Assembly: GCF_000210295.1 (NCBI RefSeq)
Contig: NC_026742.1
Span: 434,001 to 498,000 of the forward strand
Source: Trypanosoma brucei gambiense DAL972
Taxonomy: Eukaryota > Euglenozoa > Kinetoplastea > Trypanosomatida > Trypanosomatidae
Direction of reading: 5' to 3'
DNA: 64,000 nucleotides
Shown: one piece after another, positions 1 through 9,058 of the stretch
Layout of the letters: each line of letters begins with the position of its first letter
Position numbering within the stretch: the stretch's first letter is position 1
Made by a program: the position numbers and the translations under genes
Notes under the pieces: model-generated
What the model was told of the DNA's origin: nothing
The model's database searches: none
The model's input: only the letters and a program-made list of their open reading frames with translations

Positions 1-1
1 A

Positions 2-232
2 GGGCCAACGGCGCCAAATGAGCGCATAGCCCTAGCTGCCGCAGGTGCTGCAAGGGCCAGGGGGGCCGAACTGTCCGTTGGCTTGATCATTAATAAATCC
101 AAGCGCGATACCGCATTTTTAGAGCCCTTTCGGGCGCACCTCTCGTCCAAGTTGATGTCCGAGTCATGTGTGAAGGTGTTGGATGTCGTTGTAGAGGCTG
201 CTGAGATCGCGGACCGGTCTTTGGGAGGATGA
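2..232 (+). CDS. 3' end of an unknown protein gene (5' end outside window)
   Basis: An uninterrupted frame runs from the first bases of the window to a TGA at 230-232 and gives 76 residues without a methionine start, so this is the C-terminal part of a gene that begins upstream. The peptide starts Ala/Arg-rich and ends in a Val/Glu-rich helical stretch (ESCVKVLDVVVEAAEIADRS). It lies on the same strand as everything downstream, with ordinary codon use. I do not recognise a family; the same stretch is closed by stops in the other two forward frames. Confidence 0.6.
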   Translation, partial: GPTAPNERIALAAAGAARARGAELSVGLIINKSKRDTAFLEPFRAHLSSKLMSESCVKVLDVVVEAAEIADRSLGG

Positions 233-819
233 TATGCTTGAGGATGCGTTCCTTCCTTTTTTGTGCATTTGTGGCCAAATTTAAGCGCAGAAAGTGGGAA
301 GGTGAAATATTCGTGAGTTGTTGCGTTGTGGATGTGCTTTTCTTGTCATTCTAACTTATGTCATAACAAAGTCAATGCGCGCGCAAAGGGGAAAATGGGG
401 TTATGCGGACCGGGCAGGGCAGTGGCGACGCAATCGTCAGCCAATCACAAACGATTTCGCATTTGGTGCAACGTGTTAGTTTGTGGGTAGGGAAATGCGT
501 TAGCGATGACTCATACCGTACAAAATAGGGATGTTTTGCTTGGAGGGGAGAAACATATTGTCAGTTTTGCACCGTGTTACTTTGCTTACCGTTGATTCTC
601 CTTCCATGAATACCCTGGTTTGTTCTCCCTCCGGGTGCACATGAACGCTCGCAGAGCCGGGAATTTCCTTAACTTGTAGGAGAGTGTTAATACTAGATTA
701 ATTAGTAACGGGAAGCTGTTTTCTACATCAGTGGCCACTGATATAGCCCCCGAGCAGGCACGTACGCCGTTATACGCTATTAGGGTAGAAATACACACTC
801 GTACGGTAGTCCGTTTGAG
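233..819 (+). other. intergenic region before the BSD protein gene
   Basis: 587 bases without a supported gene. A pyrimidine-rich stretch at about 565-630 (TTGATTCTCCTTCC, then TTCTCCCTCC) followed by AG near 653-654 is a candidate trans-splice acceptor for the next gene. Nothing else stands out. Confidence 0.4.
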
Positions 820-2481
820 ATGGCCGCGTCGCAGGTAGAACTTGTTGCGAACCCCTCATCCGATGTCAGCACGTATCGCTGGGTCGTCGATACCGTTGGG
901 CACCTCAACCGCAAGAATAAAATGACATCTCTCCCCTTCTGGATGCCGAACTACATAACGAAGAAGCACCAGTTCCGCCTCATACTTATTCGTGGCGTGG
1001 TTTTAAGGGAACATGCAAGGGACGACCCCATTGGGGTGATGCTCGAGCTAATCCCACCGCCCACCGGCACCGACGTCGCGTTCCCTGGTGGCTGTGTAGT
1101 GACCGCCAGTCTTGTGAATCGTGTGCATGATGATGGTACCCATAACATAGAGGCGACGGAAACCGTTGAAATTGCCCCCGATAACCTGCAAGTGTTCTTT
1201 CCGGAGCTCATCCCCGCCTCCGCCCTACAAGACCCTGAATTCGCGGAAGGAGAAGGTCCTACATTGCTCATTGAAGTGACGATTCAAACGGGTGTTAACG
1301 TAACTTTCGAAAGGGTGAATCAAACAGTGACCTCGGTGTGGTCAAGAATATCGAGTTCCGTGAGCAAACTGGTTGAGCGGGCGGCCCATGCCCTTGGTGA
1401 GACGCGGGAGGAATATGGTGTGTGTGAGGCAGCGCAGGGGCATCGCAAGTTACCCTGGGAAGATGTGCCAAAGGGATGGGAAGAAAAGGAGGATGAGTGG
1501 CGGCACCTTGTTACAAAGCTTATAGTTGAGGATGAAGGAACGTTTCGATACGGGCCAAACAGAGGGTTTTCCAAGGACGAACAAGCGCTGCTGGTTCAGT
1601 GCGGTCTCAACCAACGCTCCATCGCAGATGCCCGTGCCATCTTTGATTACAACCGTGATGTGCATGAAGGGCTTCTGGCTGTTCCGGAAATTCGACAACA
1701 GCGCTACAACCTCGTTCCGGGAAAGTTGAAAGATGAAGTTTTTTGGGCAAATTATTTTTGGAAGGTAGCTGTTCTCGGCTACTGCACCAATGACGAACAG
1801 GTTCGACTCCTTCTCACAGTGCTAAACGCACCTCCAGCAGTTCAACCGCGCGATATATCTTCCATCCGTTTGGTTGACGAGGAAACCGTTCTATTCCACG
1901 TAAGTGACGCACAAGAGGCAGCTGACATGCTCGTTGAATATCTCACTGATGATGCACCAGACGGTGACATGTTGCTTGAGGCGGCGGCTGAAGCATGCGA
2001 GGGGCATGCAAGACAATTGGAAGGCTACTTTAAGCGAACTGACCTGTCGGAGTCGACGCTCAAAGTTATAGGTGTTTTGTTGAAGCGATTACGGGACCGG
2101 CTCACAGCCTACAGGGAGCGAAATGTCAACCGAGGCCTACTGGGGGAAAATGGTGTTATGTTGCCCACCCGTGACTTGAGCAGGGAAAATTATGACTGCC
2201 AGGTGTTGGTAAAAAGTATTCAGCCTCACGAAGAGCATCTGGTAGCGCGGGCAAGCAGCCCCCTCAAGCAACCGCACAAGGAAGGTGAGGCCGACAAGCT
2301 CGAAGACATAGCTTCTTCCTCCATAGTTGAGTCGGTGGTTAAGGAGGCAGAAAGAATCGGTCATACTTTGGGTGTCAAGCAAACGGGTGCAACCATTGGT
2401 AACCAAAGTGGCGTCCGCGTAACCTCGGGACTGGAGTTTCCGAAAATGCCGTGGGAGGAGGAAGACGAGGTCGACGAGTGA
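820..2481 (+). CDS. BSD-domain protein with MATH-like N-terminus
   Basis: 553 residues from an ATG. Residues about 20-130 resemble a MATH/TRAF-like beta domain (YRWVVDTVGHL, then alternating beta-type strands), which is a weak match. Residues about 240-320 look like a BSD domain: the frame contains FSKDEQALL and near the end of the domain DEVFWANYFW, the paired Phe/Trp signature of the family (known from TFIIH p62, synapse-associated and DOS2-like proteins). Two acidic Trp motifs, LPWEDVPKGWEEKEDEW around residue 208 and MPWEEEDEVDE at the extreme C-terminus, look like repeated short linear motifs. BSD domains are protein-interaction modules; which complex this one serves cannot be read from the sequence. 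The shadow frames on both strands are all short. Confidence 0.75.
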   Translation: MAASQVELVANPSSDVSTYRWVVDTVGHLNRKNKMTSLPFWMPNYITKKHQFRLILIRGVVLREHARDDPIGVMLELIPPPTGTDVAFPGGCVVTASLVNRVHDDGTHNIEATETVEIAPDNLQVFFPELIPASALQDPEFAEGEGPTLLIEVTIQTGVNVTFERVNQTVTSVWSRISSSVSKLVERAAHALGETREEYGVCEAAQGHRKLPWEDVPKGWEEKEDEWRHLVTKLIVEDEGTFRYGPNRGFSKDEQALLVQCGLNQRSIADARAIFDYNRDVHEGLLAVPEIRQQRYNLVPGKLKDEVFWANYFWKVAVLGYCTNDEQVRLLLTVLNAPPAVQPRDISSIRLVDEETVLFHVSDAQEAADMLVEYLTDDAPDGDMLLEAAAEACEGHARQLEGYFKRTDLSESTLKVIGVLLKRLRDRLTAYRERNVNRGLLGENGVMLPTRDLSRENYDCQVLVKSIQPHEEHLVARASSPLKQPHKEGEADKLEDIASSSIVESVVKEAERIGHTLGVKQTGATIGNQSGVRVTSGLEFPKMPWEEEDEVDE

Positions 2482-3007
2482 AGCATGCGTGACGCATGCC
2501 GGCTTGTGGACGCTGATTGATGGACCTAACGGTGGGAAGACGGGGTCATCTTTACGTGTACCCGTTTATTCTTTTTTGCTTCCACAATGCTTGCATTCCA
2601 TGGGTCTTTAGCGTGCCAATTTCTGCAAACCACTCAACAATATTTCCCAACGAGTGCTACGTATCATTCGTTTCGAATATGTTGGGTACGTCCAAAAGTA
2701 TTCCCCCCTAGTTCTCCTATCCCCCACCCCACCCCGCGACTCTCAACTTGATCATCACCGCAATTGTTAACACGTAGATCGTCCCACAGGTATTGGTTGT
2801 GGTGATGGTGCTGGGAGAGTTGCAGCGAAGGAAGATGCAGAGAAACCTGCTCCGTCAAAAAGAAACAGGACTGATAGTTTGTGGCGAGTGTCCCTTGATC
2901 GTCTGTATCGCACTTAACACCATGCGCTCACGCTGCTCATTGCCCCTTTTCCAACACTTTCTTTGTTTCAATATAACTCAATTTCGCACGTGTGTGGTGG
3001 TAGAAGA
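2482..3007 (+). other. intergenic region with splice tract
   Basis: 526 bases. The pyrimidine-rich stretch at 2936-2970 followed by the first AG at 3002-3003 suggests trans-splicing only a few bases before the next ATG at 3008. An upstream extension of that next frame begins with TTG at 2963 and is not used here. Confidence 0.4.
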
Positions 3008-3604
3008 ATGCGACGCCTGGGCGTGTTTTGCCGTGGGCAGCGGAACTCTCCATTGCTTACGCGCGGCATCGCTACAGGTGGGCGCGTGACTAATGAGGAC
3101 CGGCGCTGGTGGCTTGTACACCTTGAATGTGCGCCCGATGTAACGCCTGGCACCTTCATCGCATGGCTTGACTGCTGTGGAACTCATACGTGCAAGAAGC
3201 TAATCGAGCGAAATATATGGACCATTGAGCAGGTCGCCGCACTAGACTCTGATCAGGTCGATGAACTGAAGTATAGAGAAGGTTGCCTCAAGATGGATGT
3301 GGTGTGGGAGCACGCTCGTACAATTATTACACCGCTCCGACAACGCGAGGTTACTGGAGGTGTGGAATCGGAATTGCAGGGCCGAATCATGGAACTGCGC
3401 AAGAAGCGGGAGCTGGAGCGACGGCGAGAGGAGATTCTGAAGGAGCGTGCAAACGTCTCAGAGCAACGGGAAGAGACACTCAGGAAGTTGCGCGAGGCGA
3501 TCGCAGCGAAGAAGGCTGCTATGCTTCAGAAAAAGCAGGCGGCGTCGGAGGCATATGGTGGAAGTAGCGACGGTGGCGCCAGGAAAGAGGGGGCTGAAGA
3601 GTAA
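3008..3604 (+). CDS. small probable mitochondrial protein with basic coiled-coil tail
   Basis: 198 residues. The start chosen is the first ATG; the frame extends upstream only by a TTG. The first 25 residues (MRRLGVFCRGQRNS...) are rich in Arg and Ser and lack acids, as in a mitochondrial presequence. Residues about 35-105 form a small helical domain with several Cys (WLDCCGTHTCKKLIE), and residues about 115-180 are a highly charged helix rich in Arg, Glu and Lys (RKKRELERRREEILKERANV), ending in a Gly/Ser/Glu tail. I recognise no enzyme. A mitochondrial RNA-binding or ribosome-associated role would suit the composition but is only inference. The inferred 5' UTR is unusually short (about 4 bases). 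Confidence 0.6.
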   Translation: MRRLGVFCRGQRNSPLLTRGIATGGRVTNEDRRWWLVHLECAPDVTPGTFIAWLDCCGTHTCKKLIERNIWTIEQVAALDSDQVDELKYREGCLKMDVVWEHARTIITPLRQREVTGGVESELQGRIMELRKKRELERRREEILKERANVSEQREETLRKLREAIAAKKAAMLQKKQAASEAYGGSSDGGARKEGAEE

Positions 3605-4416
3605 CCACCCTGCTGCGCATGTTTGGAGTTTGTGAATGGCTGGAAATTGTTATCTGTCGAAAGAGTACGCGTCTGGGTGTATCCTAATACACTTTCACAG
3701 TTTACAGCTGTGTGGAGTGGAGTGACCAGAAGAAGACTTTGCAAGAATAATGATGGGATGAGTGGAGGTGGGGTGTGGCGTCGATGCCTACCCCGGGGCA
3801 AACGTGTGACTCAATAATCGTATTAACTGCGTGCTATCATCATACGAGAGTTTACCATTTGACTGGAAGTGTGGGAGTTGGCGATTCCGCCGATGCTTTG
3901 GTACTACAGCAGGACTTGCATGATAAAATGTCCTTGAATCTGACGAAGCTAATGAACTATGTGAGGAATGACTATCACACCAAAGAAAACTAAGGCTGCG
4001 GGACACCGTAGGGGATTCAAGCGTTTCTTTTTAAATAACAATCTGAGATTTTGCCTCGCGCCGCTTCCCTTCTACCCATGTGTCTGACACGTAACGGACC
4101 CTGTGGTGGATTTTTACTGTAATGCTTTAGTTCTTTTATTCTGTGGGCGGGTTCTATTGAGCGTTAGCATTTATGAAACACTTCGTTTGTCGGGTGTGAA
4201 CAAATGGTTCAGCGTCGAAAGCGGGCTGCTTCGATATGTGACAGGCAAGGAGGGGAGAAGATGCTCGGCCCTCCGTTGGTTACATGGGATGTTGTTGCAG
4301 CAGTTTGGTGTTTAAAAATATATGTTGCAGTCTCAAAATAACAAGGACATACGCACATATATGTATATTTATACGCAGCTACTTCACTTGTTTTGATCTA
4401 TAGGTAGTTGGAAAAG
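3605..4416 (+). other. intergenic region
   Basis: 812 bases without a supported gene; the open frames here are short and not supported. A TTTTGATCTATAG string ends with AG at 4402-4403, a candidate splice acceptor 13 bases before the kinesin start. Confidence 0.4.
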
Positions 4417-6492
4417 ATGGCAAAGTGGGAATTACAGCTGGTGAGTTTGCTCGAGCAGCACTCGCTTGGGCACCTCGCCGGGAAGTTCATGGATTCCGGT
4501 ATTACTTGTGAAGAGTTCGTAGCCCTGCAGCACGAGCAGTACGGTGCGTATGGTGTTAGTAGCGATGAGGATACGGTGAATTTGTATCACGCCATAAAGA
4601 AGCTGCGCGGGGAGCCGGCTGTCGGTTCGGACTCGTTACAATCGGAGGAAGAGTCGCTTCTTGTGCCGCCCATATTACCCAGCACCTCGCTTCCGCCTCC
4701 GATGGAAGCAGCAACGGCGACAGGCGCGGTTGGCGACTCAGATGATATTCTAGACGAGAAAGTGAAAGAGCGTCAGTACACAACACGTGGCACCACGCTT
4801 CTGATGCGAACAGATGACAGCCGGGAGGTTAAACGGCGTAAAAGCCGCATCGTGGTTGCTGTGCGCAAGCGGCCCATCAGCCAGTGCGAGCAGCAGCGCG
4901 GATTCACGGACGTCATGACGACAAACGACTGTGATGAGCTCGTGCTCGCGGAGACGCGGCAAAAAGTTGACCTCACGCGGTATACCCATGCACATCGGTT
5001 CTTCTTTGATGAGGTGTTCGCCGAAACGGCGAGCAATACTGACGTATACAAACGCACGGCGGCAGCGCTTATTGACACGGTCTTCGAGGGTGGGTACGCA
5101 ACGTGCTTTGCCTATGGGCAAACAGGTAGTGGAAAGACGCACACCATGCTCGGTACCGGTGGCGAGCCTGGCATCTATGCTCTTGCAGCAAAGGAAATGT
5201 TGGCCCGTCTTGATCCCACGAAGCAGATGTTCGTGTCTTTCTACGAAATATACAGCGGGAAGTTGTATGACTTGCTTAACGGCCGGCAGCCACTGCGGTG
5301 CCTGGAAGACGGGAAGCAAAACGTCAACATCTGCGGACTCACGGAACACCCGCAGAGCAACGTGAAGAGCATCATGCGCCTCATTGAAGAGGGGACTCGT
5401 ATCCGAAGTAGTGGGACCACAGGTGCCAACGATACCAGCTCCCGCTCGCACGCAATTCTTGAGGTGAAGTTGCGCAACCGGGGGGACAAGGAGCTCTTCG
5501 GTAAGTTTACTTTTATTGATCTCGCTGGGAGTGAGCGTGGGGCGGACACGATGGACTGCGACAGACAAACACGGATTGAGGGAGCGCAGATCAACAAGAG
5601 CCTTCTAGCGCTCAAAGAATGTATTCGGTCCCTTGACTTGAACCACAAACATGTGCCGTTTCGAGGCTCAAAGTTGACGGAGGTATTGCGCGATTCATTT
5701 GTCGGGAACTGCCGCACCGTGATGATCGGTGCTGTCTCACCGACGAGCAACAGCTGTGAACACACTCTCAATACGTTGCGGTACGCTGATCGCGTGAAGG
5801 AGTTAAAGAAAAGCCGTAGTGAAAGAAAGCCGCTAGAGGAAAATGAGCAATCTGAGTTCATTATGGAAAAGAAACAGACATCACCAGCTGCCCGTTTATC
5901 TTCGCATGGACGACTCTCCATTTCCCCGCAAGGTTCCTTGAACTTGGGATGTGTCTCTACTCATCAAAATACAAGCAACAAAGGCAATTCTGTCAATACA
6001 AGTTCCCCCAGCTTGCCCAAGCGGCGTTCAGGTACCATGCGACCGAGTGGAATGTTGTGCGGGCGAAGCACCGAGCAGTTCATCAGCGAGAGTACATTCA
6101 AGCGATCACGCGAGGATGATGAAGGTAGGCAGACCCAGCAACAACAGCAGCAGCAGGGGAAAGAAGAAGCTGGGCGAAAGAGCATTGACCTCGACCTTGG
6201 CAGCCGGTATGATAAGGTAGTGGATGAGATTGTTCAGCTTGAACGTGAGTGCGTCAACACGCATCGTCTTTACCTTGATAAAGATATGGCACTGATAAAG
6301 GAGGAGTTCTCTCACATAATGTCGGTGGAGATGCCTGATTCTAACATCGACAGCTACGTGAATAACGTTCTAGATATACTTAGTGTGAAGCTGAAGGCAA
6401 TTCATCACTTCCAGGGTCAAATGATGCGCCTGAGAGGATTACTTGACGAAGAAGAGAAACTTTGTCAGCGTCTCGAGCAAAACGGGATTTAG
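4417..6492 (+). CDS. KIF13-1: kinesin-13 microtubule depolymerase with SAM domain
   Basis: 691 residues from the first ATG (the frame reaches 4408 only by TTG). Residues about 4-66 resemble a SAM domain (WELQLVSLLEQHSLGHLAGKF). The motor domain spans about residues 142-475: RIVVAVRKRPIS, P-loop AYGQTGSGKTHTML near 233, switch I NDTSSRSHAIL near 337, switch II DLAGSERG near 368. The kinesin-13 loop-2 KVD finger is present (QKVDLTRYTHAHRFFFDEVF), and the motor is central rather than N-terminal, so this is a member of the class that depolymerises microtubule ends instead of walking. A Ser-rich linker with a short poly-Gln run (about 570-585) precedes a C-terminal coiled coil. Trypanosomes have two well-studied kinesin-13 proteins; the chromosomal neighbourhood (MPC1 and ACS downstream) fits the nuclear/spindle KIF13-1, but that assignment is from memory. 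Confidence 0.93.
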   Translation: MAKWELQLVSLLEQHSLGHLAGKFMDSGITCEEFVALQHEQYGAYGVSSDEDTVNLYHAIKKLRGEPAVGSDSLQSEEESLLVPPILPSTSLPPPMEAATATGAVGDSDDILDEKVKERQYTTRGTTLLMRTDDSREVKRRKSRIVVAVRKRPISQCEQQRGFTDVMTTNDCDELVLAETRQKVDLTRYTHAHRFFFDEVFAETASNTDVYKRTAAALIDTVFEGGYATCFAYGQTGSGKTHTMLGTGGEPGIYALAAKEMLARLDPTKQMFVSFYEIYSGKLYDLLNGRQPLRCLEDGKQNVNICGLTEHPQSNVKSIMRLIEEGTRIRSSGTTGANDTSSRSHAILEVKLRNRGDKELFGKFTFIDLAGSERGADTMDCDRQTRIEGAQINKSLLALKECIRSLDLNHKHVPFRGSKLTEVLRDSFVGNCRTVMIGAVSPTSNSCEHTLNTLRYADRVKELKKSRSERKPLEENEQSEFIMEKKQTSPAARLSSHGRLSISPQGSLNLGCVSTHQNTSNKGNSVNTSSPSLPKRRSGTMRPSGMLCGRSTEQFISESTFKRSREDDEGRQTQQQQQQQGKEEAGRKSIDLDLGSRYDKVVDEIVQLERECVNTHRLYLDKDMALIKEEFSHIMSVEMPDSNIDSYVNNVLDILSVKLKAIHHFQGQMMRLRGLLDEEEKLCQRLEQNGI

Positions 6493-7028
6493 CACAGAAG
6501 CAGTGGGGGAGGGAAGAAAGGCAAACAAGAGAGGAACAGAAAATAAGAAAATACAGATATATTTATTTATTACTAGAGTCACAGCATGTCTCCCATGACC
6601 GTTTCTGCAGGAACTTAACTAAACTTGTGAGGGTCGACATTTGCCTGGAGGATGTGTGAGCGTTACGTTGCTTTGTTAGATTCACTCAACTTCTTTGCTT
6701 GGTGCAGTGTTGTTTTTTTTTTGTACATCACTTCCTGCCTCTTCCGTTTCGCTCACAGAGGGAAACAAAAATAAGCATCGGCTCAGGTATAGTTGAGTAT
6801 ACCCTCGCGCATTCCCCTCTATTCTTTCTAACTGATCACTTCGCTATTTTCCGTTTGAACGGCGTGCCGCGGCTTCCTCTTGATCTCTCCCTTCTTTGTC
6901 ATCCCCCCCTTTTTTTGCGCGTGAGTGATTTGTTGACCGTGGTTTTTCCAACGGGGTGAGGGGAGGGAAATAATAAAGACGCCTTAGTGGTAAGATAATA
7001 ATAATTGTCGTGGTGGCATCATCGGCAA
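6493..7028 (+). other. intergenic region with pyrimidine tract
   Basis: 536 bases. Dense pyrimidine runs at 6811-6840 and 6878-6918 (CTTCCTCTTGATCTCTCCCTTCTTTG, then CCCCCCTTTTTTT) are typical of a trans-splice signal for the next gene. No gene seen. Confidence 0.45.
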
Positions 7029-8624
7029 ATGCTTCGCATCAGCACCCCACGATTAGATGGCCCCATGGTAACCGGAGGCCCAGTTAAGGGTTTACAGGGT
7101 CGCATGCGTAGCCTAATTAAACCTAGCGTAGCGGAGCATGTTTTGCGGGACGTAGCGGTGGTACGTCAGCGTTTCGCAGAGTTGACAGACGCAGGCGTGG
7201 AGGATCCGGCTTCCACATACAAACCGTCGATTCCGCGTCCGTGGGTGAAGGCGCCTCTTTCTCGACTTTCCACCTCCGTTTCGAGGAGAGATTGGTTCCG
7301 CATCATGCAGTTCAACATCATGGCAGACGCTTGGAGTAACGGAGGCACTACAGTGGAGAGAACGACGCCTGTACACGGTGTCCTGCCGTGGGTCCCCGGT
7401 TTCACGCGACGCGGAACGGACCCTTGTGGGTTCTACCCGTACGACCATAGTGTGGATGAGGAGGTCCCGCCTTTTTTGCAAGAGGACATTAGGCGGGCCT
7501 ACATTGTGAATGAGATTTGCTATTATGATCCCGATATTGTTTGCTTACAGGAGGTCAACAGATCTTTTTTTAACGAAACCTTTTCTAAATACATTCGGTA
7601 TCGTGGTTACGGCACGTTGTATCAATCAAGTCGCGGATATAAGGTGCGGGCCCTGCGTAGAGGCGATGACCCAACGCTGCTGCGCCACAAAGGAAAAATC
7701 GAAGAGAGGGAGGACATTGGAAATGTGATCCTTTTCCACAAGGGACGCTTCGTACCCATTTTGATGCCGGGTAAAGATCTTGTGCAGCATTTACACTTTG
7801 CTCACATTGTTGCCATGCGGGATAGGGTCACCAACATGACACTGAATGTAGCATGCGCACAGTTTACCGCTGGAGATTCCGCTGAGGCATCGGAGATACG
7901 CCTGCACGAAGCAAGGCAGACAATGCAGATACTCGATGCTCTGAACCGAAACGACACAGATCGCTCACATATGAGTAATGTTATATGTGGGGACTTTAAC
8001 AACGTTGAGGACGAAGAGCCGTGCGTGCAGTTTATGAGGGAGCGTTTGTTTTCCACATACGACGTGGTGGGCGGCCCGCGGTGGACCACCTGGTTTCATG
8101 AAGATGCCCAAAGTAATGCTCGGTATCAAAAGTATTATTTCTGCAACCGTGCTGGATACTTAGCCACTAATGCAGCAAAGCGAGCTGAGCAGGAAGTAGC
8201 GAAGTTTACGTGGTTACGAAATGGTGGTCTCAATGGTCGACGCCAAGATGTCAGCGGCGGCGATTCCGCTCCACCCGGGACAAGCAGTGCAACAATCTCA
8301 TCACTCGATAAAGTGGTTGGTGCTAACGAACCTAACACTGCGGCGCGCACACTCGAGCGGGGTGGCACATGTGGAGATGTGTTGGTTGAACAAAAGCAGG
8401 CCCTGAAAGCAGATGGTATTATTAGGCGCACTCAAGACTTTGTGCTGTACGACCCCAAAACACTCGCACTTCACCAGGTTTTAGACGTCCCGGAGGATGA
8501 GCACATCGATAGTCAGCAGCTGCTCCCGTGCAGTGGCCATCCTTCGCATCACCTTCATCTAGTCGTTGATGTCTCCTTCACAGATGTTTGCCCCGACGTG
8601 GGGGAAATATCTATAAAGGATTGA
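7029..8624 (+). CDS. endonuclease/exonuclease/phosphatase (EEP) superfamily protein
   Basis: 531 residues from the first ATG (a TTG lies 24 bases upstream). The EEP fold is shown by MQFNIMAD near residue 93, CLQEVN with the metal-binding Glu near 172, GDFNN near 322, a TTW segment near 355, DFVLYDPKTL near 475 and a terminal GHPSHHLHL near 501. Order and spacing resemble the CCR4/Angel/PDE12 branch, whose members are 3' exoribonucleases acting on poly(A) or oligo(A). The usual SDH triad element near the end reads SHH, so the Asp that polarises the catalytic His is replaced; activity may be altered. A Ser/Gly/Ala-rich insert lies between about 400 and 460. The N-terminus is basic and could direct mitochondrial import. 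Trypanosomes use EEP enzymes in mitochondrial U-exonuclease editing (REX1/REX2); whether this one acts there is unknown. Confidence 0.82.
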   Translation: MLRISTPRLDGPMVTGGPVKGLQGRMRSLIKPSVAEHVLRDVAVVRQRFAELTDAGVEDPASTYKPSIPRPWVKAPLSRLSTSVSRRDWFRIMQFNIMADAWSNGGTTVERTTPVHGVLPWVPGFTRRGTDPCGFYPYDHSVDEEVPPFLQEDIRRAYIVNEICYYDPDIVCLQEVNRSFFNETFSKYIRYRGYGTLYQSSRGYKVRALRRGDDPTLLRHKGKIEEREDIGNVILFHKGRFVPILMPGKDLVQHLHFAHIVAMRDRVTNMTLNVACAQFTAGDSAEASEIRLHEARQTMQILDALNRNDTDRSHMSNVICGDFNNVEDEEPCVQFMRERLFSTYDVVGGPRWTTWFHEDAQSNARYQKYYFCNRAGYLATNAAKRAEQEVAKFTWLRNGGLNGRRQDVSGGDSAPPGTSSATISSLDKVVGANEPNTAARTLERGGTCGDVLVEQKQALKADGIIRRTQDFVLYDPKTLALHQVLDVPEDEHIDSQQLLPCSGHPSHHLHLVVDVSFTDVCPDVGEISIKD

Positions 8625-9058
8625 CGAAGCGAAGAAGGCAATGAGTCGTTGTTGAAGTTAGTAGAATGGAAGGGGCAGTTGCAGATGGAAGTGATAACGA
8701 AAAGCGTTCGCATGCCATAAGTCAGTTACATATGCATCAGTTTCAGTGCGGGGCTCGGGGGGGGGGGGAGGGCCACATTCACTGTTCATTTCGTTTTCAT
8801 TACTGGTACTACCCACTCTCTTGGTGAAAAACGTTTCTCGTCCATACACCACCGACGGTGGACAAAAATAAGACTGCCCTTTTACTCGCTACAACCCTTT
8901 TCACATCTTTAAGTGAGCTAGGATAGGTACAAAGTGACCTAACAGCATAGTGATAATTCAATTTGTGTTTGCTGTTGGAGGAAAAAAAAAAATAATTTAA
9001 AGTGGAAAGGGGAAGGCACAGGCAAGGCAAGGCAAGCCTGAGGAGCTGCTGTCGAACA
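8625..9058 (+). other. intergenic region with poly-G run
   Basis: 434 bases. It has an interrupted G stretch at about 8752-8771 (GGGGCTCGGGGGGGGGGGAG) and an A run at 8982-8993 just before the next gene. No gene supported. Confidence 0.45.

Noticed and set aside
4750..5568. 272-codon open frame on the minus strand
   Set aside because: Lies wholly inside the kinesin-13 gene; a GC3-driven shadow with no recognisable domain and the wrong strand for the cluster.
4408..9058. Upstream TTG/GTG starts for kinesin (4408), EEP protein (7005) and coiled-coil protein (9002)
   Set aside because: Trypanosome genes start with ATG; the first ATG in each frame lies shortly downstream and was used. The same applies at 21459, 38396 and 42488.
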